From positions 1 through 5,471 of the forward strand of contig DSBN01000213.1 of the NCBI GenBank assembly GCA_011046055.1: a stretch of 5,471 bases of DNA, read 5' to 3'. The notes below the pieces were generated by a model. It did not search any database. It was not told the origin of the DNA and saw only the letters and a program-made list of their open reading frames with translations. The translations under genes and the position numbers were made by a program. This document shows, one piece after another, positions 1 through 4,770 of this stretch. This DNA is from Sediminispirochaeta sp. GTDB lineage: Bacteria; Spirochaetota; Spirochaetia; DSM-16054; Sediminispirochaetaceae. Each line of letters opens with the position of its first letter. Within the stretch, counting starts at the first letter, position 1.

Positions 1-183
1 CCCTACAACAAGACCATACTCTCGGTGGTGAAGGACGTGGAGGCCATTGACGACCTAAAACGCCTGCTGGACAGGATCACCGGGGGGCTCGACCAGCCGG
101 GAACCGGCATCCTCTTCACCGTTCCGATCGACTACGTGGCCGGCTTTATCGATTACAACGCCACCGACCAGGGGGAAGAGTAG
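1..183 (+). CDS. PII-like signalling protein, C-terminal part (5' end outside window)
   Basis: An open frame from the first base ends at TAG 181-183 and gives the last 60 residues of a small protein. The visible part fits the second half of the PII fold. A beta strand (KTILSVVKD) leads into a helix (about residues 15-28, AIDDLKRLLDRI). A glycine-rich turn TGGLDQPGTG follows in the place of the PII B-loop, then the strand ILFTVPIDYVAGF, which resembles the IFVxPVExxxRI strand of GlnB/GlnK. The tail lacks the basic RTGE-like C-loop of classical PII, so nucleotide binding may differ. The T-loop lies upstream and cannot be judged. PII proteins are trimeric sensors of ATP/ADP and 2-oxoglutarate, or of cAMP or bicarbonate in SbtB-like branches, and often regulate a neighbouring transporter. 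Its stop overlaps the next start by one base (TAGTG), so it probably belongs to the same operon. The PII-like assignment is by pattern only; a related ferredoxin-fold family such as CutA is the alternative. Confidence 0.62.
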   Translation, partial: PYNKTILSVVKDVEAIDDLKRLLDRITGGLDQPGTGILFTVPIDYVAGFIDYNATDQGEE

Positions 184-644
184 TGATTTCCATAACAGAA
201 TTGCTTTCACCGGAGTGCATCAAACTCGAGCTGAAGGAAAAGCGCAAAAAAAAGGTCATTCTCGAACTCAGCAAACTGTTGGAGCAGGCGGGAAAGGTAA
301 ATGACGCCAAGGCGCTGTCGAAAAAAGTTATCCAACGCGAGGCAATGGCCTCCACCGGAATCGGCCACGGCATCGCCATACCCCACTGTCTCACCGACAT
401 GGTCGACCAGACGGTGATGGCCTTCGGGATCTGCCGGCAGGGTATCGCCTTCGACGCGGCGGACAACCGTCCGGTGAAACTGATCTTTCTACTCGCCGGG
501 CCGCCCTCGGCGACCTCCGAACACCTGAAGCTGCTGAGCAAGCTCAGCCGGCTGCTCACAGAGGAGTCCTTTCGCAACAGGATTTACGAGGTCGAGACTC
601 CGCGGCAACTGATCGAACTCTTCCGCCAAGGGGAGGAGGCATAG
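183..644 (+). CDS. PTS EIIA type-2 (fructose/nitrogen-type) domain protein
   Basis: This 153-residue protein is a single EIIA-2 (PtsN/FruA-like) domain. The signature STGIGHGIAIPHC (residues 57-69) places the phospho-acceptor histidine at H68. The N-terminal ISITELLSPECIKLEL and the later FLLAGPPSATSEHLKLLSKLSRLL (roughly residues 102-125) are also typical of the fold. There is no EIIB or EIIC domain in it or next to it, so a sugar-transport role is unlikely. Stand-alone EIIA-2 proteins such as PtsN regulate other systems, including potassium transport, according to their phosphorylation state. The GTG start at 183 overlaps the upstream TAG by one base and has a purine-rich GGGGGAAGAG just before it (171-180). 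The mnhE start lies two bases after its stop, so it is translationally linked to the antiporter genes. Control of the Mrp antiporter is inferred from position; the EIIA-2 identity is secure. Confidence 0.93.
   Translation: MISITELLSPECIKLELKEKRKKKVILELSKLLEQAGKVNDAKALSKKVIQREAMASTGIGHGIAIPHCLTDMVDQTVMAFGICRQGIAFDAADNRPVKLIFLLAGPPSATSEHLKLLSKLSRLLTEESFRNRIYEVETPRQLIELFRQGEEA
628..639 (+). promoter_or_regulatory. Strong ribosome binding site for mnhE
   Basis: AAGGGGAGGAGG lies inside the last codons of the EIIA gene, seven bases before the ATG at 647. It supports that start and implies efficient initiation of the first antiporter subunit. Confidence 0.75.
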
Positions 645-646
645 GG

Positions 647-1159
647 ATGACCTCTTCCTTCAAATGGACCTTGACCAGAATCGTGCTCACCAGCCTCTAT
701 CTTTTCGCCGGCTGGATGCTCTTTACCGGGAGCACCAATCTCCAGACCATGGCTACCGGGGCGGCTTTTTCACTGCTCATCGCCCTGACCACTTTCAAGC
801 TCTTCATCGACGACGACGAGGCCGCCCGACGGACCCTGATCCCCCGCTTGCACTGGCTGGTGGTCTACCTCTTCCTGCTGGTGTATAAGGTCTATCTGTC
901 GAGTTTTCAGACCGCCCTCGCGGTTCTGCGCAACGATTATAATCCCCGGGTAGTTCACTTCCGCACCCGGTTGAACTCCGACATCGCCCGCAGCGTGGTG
1001 GCCGGATCGATAACCCTCACTCCGGGGACGATCACCCTGGAGCTCACCGACGACCACCTGGTGGTTCACTGGCTCCAGTCGACTACTACCCACAGCAGAT
1101 TCGCCGGCAATATTATAAAGGGCAGCATGGAGGCGATCCTCAAAAAGGTTTGGATATAA
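647..1159 (+). CDS. mnhE: Na+/H+ antiporter subunit E (MnhE/MrpE)
   Basis: This 170-residue protein has the MrpE layout: about three membrane helices (roughly residues 11-27, 33-52 and 68-92) followed by a soluble C-terminal domain. The family signature is present in that domain: NPRVVHFRTRL (99-109), VAGSITLTPGTITLEL (118-133) and the LVVHWL strand (138-143). MrpE is a small membrane subunit of the Mrp antiporter, which exchanges cytoplasmic Na+ or K+ for protons, and equals MbhA in membrane-bound hydrogenases. It is the first gene of the antiporter block here, two bases after the EIIA stop. The length is close to that of characterised MrpE proteins (about 160). The first-choice ATG at 647 is backed by a near-ideal ribosome binding site. 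No truncation or missing segment is visible. Confidence 0.95.
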   Translation: MTSSFKWTLTRIVLTSLYLFAGWMLFTGSTNLQTMATGAAFSLLIALTTFKLFIDDDEAARRTLIPRLHWLVVYLFLLVYKVYLSSFQTALAVLRNDYNPRVVHFRTRLNSDIARSVVAGSITLTPGTITLELTDDHLVVHWLQSTTTHSRFAGNIIKGSMEAILKKVWI

Positions 1160-1161
1160 AT

Positions 1162-1440
1162 ATGATACCGAGCGCCGATATGATGATTGAATGGATGATC
1201 GCCTTCCTCTTGGGCTCCTGTTTGGTTGGCCTGGTCCGAATTGTGATCGGCCCCAGCGCCGCCGACCGACTCACCGCGCTGAACCTGGTCGGTTCGCAGG
1301 TGATCGCCCTGCTGGTGCTGATCGCCCAGCGCGCCGGTTCGACTCAATACCTGGACGTGGCCATGGTCTACGCGGTTTTCGGATTTTTGGGCCTATTGGC
1401 CTTCACCCGCTACCTCTCGGGGAGGAGGAAGTCAGATTGA
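1162..1440 (+). CDS. mnhF: Na+/H+ antiporter subunit F (MnhF/MrpF)
   Basis: This is a protein of about 92 residues with three predicted membrane helices (roughly residues 9-31, 37-56 and 66-85). The MrpF signatures are clear: RIVIGPSAADRLTALN (26-41) in the first loop and YLDVAMVYAVFGFLG (63-77) in the last helix, including the conserved acidic residue D65. It corresponds to MbhB of membrane-bound hydrogenases. ATG 1162 is chosen as the start, two bases after the mnhE stop; an AAAAAGG tract at 1142-1148 is a weak ribosome binding site about 13 bases away. An in-frame TTG at 1150, overlapping the end of mnhE, would add four residues, and ATGs at 1180, 1183 and 1192 are also possible. The stop TGA 1438-1440 overlaps the start of mnhG. 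The identity is certain, the exact start is not. Confidence 0.92.
   Translation: MIPSADMMIEWMIAFLLGSCLVGLVRIVIGPSAADRLTALNLVGSQVIALLVLIAQRAGSTQYLDVAMVYAVFGFLGLLAFTRYLSGRRKSD
1419..1430 (+). promoter_or_regulatory. Ribosome binding site supporting the TTG start of mnhG
   Basis: CGGGGAGGAGGAAG-type purine tract within the last codons of mnhF, about 7-9 bases before TTG 1437. It decides the start of mnhG in favour of this TTG rather than any longer upstream extension. Confidence 0.7.
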
Positions 1441-1733
1441 ACTACTTGGCCGCGCTATTTTTCGTAGTGGGAATCTTTTTCGCCGTCACCGGGCATATCG
1501 GGCTGCTGCGGGCTCCGGACTTTTTCACTCGTCTGCAGGCCTCCTCGACCTGTAGTACCACCTCGGTCCTGTCGATACTGGTCGCCAGCATGATCATCTC
1601 CGGTCTCAGCCCCTTCACCGGACGAGTAGCCGCGATCACCCTTTTTTTCGCCATCAGCAGCCCGGTATCCACCCATATCATCGCCCGATACGCCTGGGAA
1701 GAGGGAATCGTGCCCTGGAGGCGGCTCAAATGA
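1437..1733 (+). CDS. mnhG: Na+/H+ antiporter subunit G (MnhG/MrpG)
   Basis: This 98-residue protein has three predicted membrane helices (roughly residues 3-18, 40-57 and 64-80). The family signature GHIGLLRAPDFFTRLQAS (19-36) follows helix 1, and SSPVSTHIIARYA (74-86) matches the APVaaHxxaRAA motif near the C terminus. It corresponds to MbhC. The start is TTG at 1437, overlapping the TGA of mnhF (TTGA) and preceded by a strong ribosome binding site. The frame stays open far upstream (from 1191), but that extension reads through mnhF out of frame and does not look like protein. The position usually occupied by His in the RLHAATK stretch of MrpG is Gln here (Q34), with Ser/Cys replacing the following Thr-Lys. 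The effect of this is unknown. The length is slightly short but normal for the family. Confidence 0.93.
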   Translation: MNYLAALFFVVGIFFAVTGHIGLLRAPDFFTRLQASSTCSTTSVLSILVASMIISGLSPFTGRVAAITLFFAISSPVSTHIIARYAWEEGIVPWRRLK

Positions 1734-2245
1734 CGGATTTTTTCCTGGAAGCCCTCCTGTTTGTGATCCTGCTCACCGGAACCCTGTCGCTGCTTTTCCG
1801 CGATCTCTTTGTCTCGGTGATTCTGCTGGCTATCTTCAGCTTTCTCTCGTCGCTGCTGTTCTATGTGGCCCACGCTCCCGACGTGGCAATCACCGAGGCC
1901 GCCGTCGGCGCGGGTGTCACCACCCTGATCTTCGTCTGGGCGGTGAAAGCCTCGAGCCGCGCCACCGGCGAGTCCGGAAGCATCCGCCTCAGCCTGGGCC
2001 AGATCGGGGACCTGGTTTTGGTTCTGTTCCTGGGAGCTCTACTCTACTTCATCCTACCTCCGCTGGAAGGGGGGCCGGAGCTTATGCGGGACTTCCTCAC
2101 TCACAACGGCTACCGAGACACCGGGGCGTTCAATCTGGTCAGCGCGATCTACCTTGGATACCGCGCCTTCGACACCTTCGGAGAGACCATAGTTTTGCTC
2201 TGCGCGGTGACCGGATCGATCTACTTCTTGTCTCGGCACGGATAA
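1730..2245 (+). CDS. MrpA C-terminal-like subunit (fused MbhD/MbhE-type, DUF4040)
   Basis: This 171-residue membrane protein equals the C-terminal part of MrpA, which Mbh-type operons encode as MbhD and MbhE. The N-terminal half has about three helices (roughly 5-22, 27-47 and 50-73) and the hallmark APDVAITEAAVGAG (49-62), whose glutamate E56 is conserved in the MbhD/DUF4040 domain. After a hydrophilic loop (74-88), helices at about 92-111 and 150-168 carry the MbhE-like hallmark SAIYLGYRAFDTFGE (138-152), with conserved D149 and E152. Here both modules are in one reading frame. In MrpA this region packs against the small subunits E, F and G and is thought to form part of an ion pathway. The ATG at 1730 overlaps the mnhG stop (ATGA), with GGAGG at 1717-1721. 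It may be auto-annotated as an MnhB-related protein, but the true MnhB is the next gene. Confidence 0.88.
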   Translation: MTDFFLEALLFVILLTGTLSLLFRDLFVSVILLAIFSFLSSLLFYVAHAPDVAITEAAVGAGVTTLIFVWAVKASSRATGESGSIRLSLGQIGDLVLVLFLGALLYFILPPLEGGPELMRDFLTHNGYRDTGAFNLVSAIYLGYRAFDTFGETIVLLCAVTGSIYFLSRHG

Positions 2246-2253
2246 ACAGGAAC

Positions 2254-2264
2254 AAAAAGGAGAG
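2254..2264 (+). promoter_or_regulatory. Ribosome binding site for mnhB
   Basis: AAAAAGGAGAG lies in the only sizeable gap between antiporter genes upstream of the mnhD genes (2246-2268). Its GGAG is six bases before the GTG at 2269, which it fixes as the start. No hairpin or promoter is evident in this gap. Confidence 0.75.
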
Positions 2265-2268
2265 AACC

Positions 2269-2697
2269 GTGCGCACCAAAACGGACATGCTCGACGTGAC
2301 ATCCCGGAAACTCGCCCCCTACGTACTGCTTTTCGGCTGCTATCTGATCAGCTATGGGCACCTCTCCCCGGGCGGGGGTTTTCAAGGGGGTGTTGTTTTG
2401 GCCTCCGGACTCATTCTCCCGGCTCTCGGCTGCCGCCCTCAGAGAAGGGAGGACCTGCTGTCCAACTACGCCCTGAACATCGGGGAAGCCCTCGGTTTTG
2501 TGGCCTTTTTTCTCATCGGTGTGGCTGGAATCGCCACCGCCGGCTACTTTCTCGCCGATCCCTTCTCCCAATCCGACTCCCCCCACGCCTGGTTTATCTT
2601 CATCTTGAACCTGGCGATCGGGCTGAAAGTAGGCGCGGGGATCGGGCTGCTGAGTCTGCTCTTGATCCGTGAATCTTTGGAGGACGAGGATGGCTAA
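2269..2697 (+). CDS. mnhB: Na+/H+ antiporter subunit B (MnhB/MrpB)
   Basis: This 142-residue protein has four predicted membrane helices (roughly residues 15-30, 38-54, 71-94 and 107-133). The strongest MrpB signature is GHLSPGGGFQGGVVLASG (30-47), the HxxPGGGFQGG loop between helices 1 and 2. The last helix carries NLAIGLKVGAGIGLL (114-128), also standard for the family. It corresponds to MbhF. The start is GTG at 2269, six bases after a GGAG. The preceding gene ends 23 bases upstream. The last eight bases overlap mnhC (ATGGCTAA). Length and motifs are normal, and nothing suggests damage. Confidence 0.96.
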   Translation: MRTKTDMLDVTSRKLAPYVLLFGCYLISYGHLSPGGGFQGGVVLASGLILPALGCRPQRREDLLSNYALNIGEALGFVAFFLIGVAGIATAGYFLADPFSQSDSPHAWFIFILNLAIGLKVGAGIGLLSLLLIRESLEDEDG

Positions 2698-3034
2698 GAT
2701 TCTCATAGTGGGGCTTTTCTGTATCGGTCTGTGGGGTATCCTGGCTGGTCGGTCTCTCATCCGAAAAATCATCGGGCTGACCATTTTCAACAGCTCCCTG
2801 GTAGTACTGTTCATCATCTCCGGGCGCCTCGACGGGACCGCCGCCCCGCTTCTGACCATCCCCGGCGAGCCCCTGTTCGTCGACCCGCTTCCCCAGGCGC
2901 TGATGCTCACCGCCATTGTGGTCGGACTTTCGGTCACCGCGGTAGCTCTGATTCTGGCGGTGAAGCTGTACCGATCCTGCGGCACCTTGGATGTCCGGGA
3001 GATCGAGGACTGCATACATGAGTCTGAGCACTGA
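2690..3034 (+). CDS. mnhC: Na+/H+ antiporter subunit C (MnhC/MrpC, NuoK-like)
   Basis: This 114-residue protein has three membrane helices (roughly 3-20, 27-45 and 70-95) and is homologous to complex I subunit NuoK and to MbhG. The key segment is DPLPQALMLTAIVVGLSVTA (65-84), which is characteristic of MrpC. IGLTIFNSSLVVLFI (28-42) matches the second helix. ATG 2690 is preferred: GGAGGA at 2679-2684 sits five bases upstream. An in-frame GTG at 2669 would add seven charged residues without a good binding site. The gene overlaps mnhB by eight bases and the following mnhD by 17 bases. The charged tail (about 99-114) is hydrophilic and not conserved in my recollection of the family. The hydrophobic loop PLLTIPGEPLFV before the last helix is usual. 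Confidence 0.95.
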   Translation: MAKILIVGLFCIGLWGILAGRSLIRKIIGLTIFNSSLVVLFIISGRLDGTAAPLLTIPGEPLFVDPLPQALMLTAIVVGLSVTAVALILAVKLYRSCGTLDVREIEDCIHESEH

Positions 3035-3647
3035 CCTCACGGTCCTCCTGCTTCTGCTTGCCCCTCTCTCGGCGGCGGTTTTGAGCCTACTGGGAAAGCT
3101 CTTCTCTTCGCGGGGGGTGATCACTCCGGCCTTTATTCTCTGGCTCGTTGGTTCGATCTGGGCCTTGGTCGCCGCGGCTCCCTCGATTTTTTCCGGAGTG
3201 GCTCTGGAATACAGCGTGGGGGGCTGGCTCGAACCTTATGGCATCGGTCTGCGGGTCAACGGCCTGACCTGGATCGCCACCCTGACCGACATTGTCATCG
3301 CCTCCGCCGCCTGGCTCTGTACCCGCCGTTACCGTCGTTTCGACCCTCTGTTCTACTTCTTTTTCTTTTTGGCCCTGTTTTCGCTACAAGGCCTGTTGTG
3401 CACTAAGGATATTTTCAATCTCTTCGTCTGGTTCGAGGTACTCTCGCTGAGCTCGTTCATTCTGGTCGCCTACGACGGCAGCCTCAACGCCAAGCTCGCG
3501 GCATTCAACTACCTGATCATCAGCTCAATGAGCATCCTCTTTTTCCTGCTCGGAGTCTGGATCCTCTACCAGCTCTCGGGGGTGCTGGCCCTCGACCAGA
3601 TGACTTTTCGCCTTGATGCCCTGCGGGCGAGGTCGACCCCGGATTAG
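3018..3647 (+). CDS. mnhD: MnhD-like antiporter subunit 1, N-terminal half (frame broken)
   Basis: The 209 residues are the first half of a large proton-conducting subunit of the MrpD/NuoM family. About six helices are visible (roughly 9-27, 35-56, 80-101, 112-128, 131-152 and 160-186). KDIFNLFVWFEVLSLSSF (130-147) carries E140, the conserved helix-5 glutamate essential in MrpD and NuoM homologs. Start ATG 3018 overlaps mnhC by 17 bases and has GAGG at 3005-3008; a longer in-frame extension to 2991 is not supported. The frame leaves family-like sequence after about LDAL (199-202) and stops at 3645-3647. The helices that should follow, including the helix-7 lysine, continue in another frame nearby. 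Intact MrpD proteins have about 500 residues, so this piece alone could not make a complete channel. It is either a broken gene, a sequence error, or half of a split subunit. Confidence 0.88.
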   Translation: MSLSTDLTVLLLLLAPLSAAVLSLLGKLFSSRGVITPAFILWLVGSIWALVAAAPSIFSGVALEYSVGGWLEPYGIGLRVNGLTWIATLTDIVIASAAWLCTRRYRRFDPLFYFFFFLALFSLQGLLCTKDIFNLFVWFEVLSLSSFILVAYDGSLNAKLAAFNYLIISSMSILFFLLGVWILYQLSGVLALDQMTFRLDALRARSTPD

Positions 3648-3655
3648 CTTTCGGA
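3617..3655 (+). other. Apparent -1 frameshift / one-base deletion inside mnhD copy 1
   Basis: The upstream frame is open to TAG 3645-3647; the downstream frame is open from just after TGA 3614-3616. The switch must therefore fall between about 3617 and 3646. One extra base would join them, for example in GGG 3625-3627 or CCCC 3637-3640, giving one protein of about 580 residues without loss of any family segment. The bridge would read like RGEVDPGLAFGMGEL. The downstream ATG 3656 has no good ribosome binding site, only GGA directly before it. Confidence 0.8.
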
Positions 3656-4759
3656 ATGGGGGAGCTCCATCTCTCGGCGGGGGTAGCCCTGGCGCTGATC
3701 AGCGCGGCGGTACTGACACGGGCGGCGGTCTTTCCCTTCCATATGTGGCTGCCGCCGGCGCACGCCGCCGCTCCCTACCCCGTCTCCGCCCTGCTGTCGG
3801 GTTTCGTTATCAAGGCCCCGATGCTCGCCCTTTGGCGGATTTTCGACTACCTCTCCTTCCCCGGTTTGTTGGACGGTCTGATCTGGCTCGGCGCAGCGGG
3901 TGCCCTTTGGGGGGTTATCGCGGCGATGGTGCAGCAGGACGCCAAAAAGCTTTTGGGCTACCATTCGGTCTCACAGATGGGCTACATCGTCGCGGCCTTC
4001 GGCTTCGGCGGACACCTGGGACGCAGCGCCGCGCTCTTCTACATCATAGCCCACGCCCTGTTCAAGAGTCTGCTCTTTCTCACCGTCGGCCATGTCACCA
4101 ACAATGCCGGTTCACGCAACGTCTATCAGCTGCGGGGGCTCTTTCGTTTTTTTCCGGCCCATGGGCTTCTCTATTTGCTGGCTGCCGCTTCGATCGCCGG
4201 GGTCCCCCTGTTCGCGGGCTACACGGGAAAACTCCTCATCAGCGACGCCCTCGGCGCTCACCCGGCCTACTACCTGCTGCTGGCCGCCGGAGTCGGCACC
4301 GCCGCCTCTTTCACCAAGCTCTCGCTGATCTTTTTTGGAAAATCCAAAACCGAGCCCAGCATGCTGCTGGCCGCCAGTCCCGACGACGCCAGCAACTCAT
4401 CGCTCCACTTCGCCGCCGCCCACACCGGGATGCTGATCATCGCCGCCGGCTGCGTGATAATGGGGATATTCCCCCAGTCGGTTCACCGATTCATCCTATT
4501 GCTCACCGAGCCAACCTTGAGCAACCTGGGGGAGATCACCTCCACCACCGAGCTGTCCCATTGGCACGAAGGCTACCACCTCGGAAAGGCCTTCCTTACC
4601 CTTGGATCTGGGGTAATCCTCAGCCTTCTGCTGCTCTCCACGTACGGCCGTAGATGCTCTCACCGAATTCGAGAGATGAGACTGGGGCTCAACGCCTCGC
4701 TGCGCTTGATAAGCCTCGGTTTTGTGGCCGCCGTACTTTTCGGTCTTCTGACCTATTAG
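3656..4759 (+). CDS. mnhD: MnhD-like antiporter subunit 1, C-terminal part (continuation in shifted frame)
   Basis: The 367 residues counted from ATG 3656 carry the second half of an MrpD/NuoM-type subunit. TRAAVFPFHMWLPPAHAAAP (21-40) and VSALLSGFVIKAPMLAL (43-59) give helices 6-7 with the conserved lysine K53. KKLLGYHSVSQMGYIVAAFG (97-116) and HALFKSLLFLTVGH (133-146, K137) carry the next channel lysine and histidines. AGVPLFAGYTGKLLISDAL (181-199) is the usual loop and helix near the C-terminal channel. After FFGKSK (227-231) there is a polar stretch (232-255), then helices near 257-272, 308-328 and 350-366, making the C terminus longer than in a typical 490-500-residue MrpD. The frame is open upstream to 3617, so ATG 3656 is merely the first candidate start and the piece most likely belongs to the gene starting at 3018. 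Independent translation by re-initiation eight bases after the upstream stop is possible but unproven. Confidence 0.88.
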   Translation: MGELHLSAGVALALISAAVLTRAAVFPFHMWLPPAHAAAPYPVSALLSGFVIKAPMLALWRIFDYLSFPGLLDGLIWLGAAGALWGVIAAMVQQDAKKLLGYHSVSQMGYIVAAFGFGGHLGRSAALFYIIAHALFKSLLFLTVGHVTNNAGSRNVYQLRGLFRFFPAHGLLYLLAAASIAGVPLFAGYTGKLLISDALGAHPAYYLLLAAGVGTAASFTKLSLIFFGKSKTEPSMLLAASPDDASNSSLHFAAAHTGMLIIAAGCVIMGIFPQSVHRFILLLTEPTLSNLGEITSTTELSHWHEGYHLGKAFLTLGSGVILSLLLLSTYGRRCSHRIREMRLGLNASLRLISLGFVAAVLFGLLTY

Positions 4760-4768
4760 GAGGAGGGG
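4758..4768 (+). promoter_or_regulatory. Very strong ribosome binding site for the second mnhD
   Basis: AGGAGGAGGGG overlaps the TAG stop of the upstream gene and lies just before ATG 4771. It is among the best binding sites in the window, so the second MnhD-like protein can be translated independently of any problem in the first. Confidence 0.75.
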
Positions 4769-4770
4769 AA

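Noticed and set aside
1191..1436. Upstream extension of the mnhG frame
   Set aside because: It reads through mnhF in another frame, with Arg/Pro-rich low-complexity sequence. The TTG at 1437 with a strong ribosome binding site and the family length both favour the short form.
2246..2268. Terminator or internal promoter between the MbhD/E-like gene and mnhB
   Set aside because: The 23-base gap holds only an A-rich ribosome binding site. There is no inverted repeat, T-run or -35/-10 pair.
2221..3015. 264-codon open frame on the - strand
   Set aside because: It lies wholly antisense to mnhB and mnhC, has no recognisable motifs or ribosome binding site, and the sense genes are unambiguous. The other - strand frames (for example 2600-3124 and 1442-1873) are rejected for the same reason.
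3600..3647. Programmed -1 ribosomal frameshift joining the two mnhD halves
   Set aside because: No X-XXY-YYZ slippery heptamer in the zero frame is present between the two limiting stops, and I see no convincing stem-loop directly after it. A deletion, sequence error or split gene is simpler.
3613..4653. Long open frame of 346 codons on the + strand overlapping the second half of mnhD copy 1
   Set aside because: Its translation is rich in Arg, Gly and Pro with no membrane helices or family motifs, typical of an out-of-phase reading of a GC-rich gene. The overlapping frame carries clear MrpD motifs.
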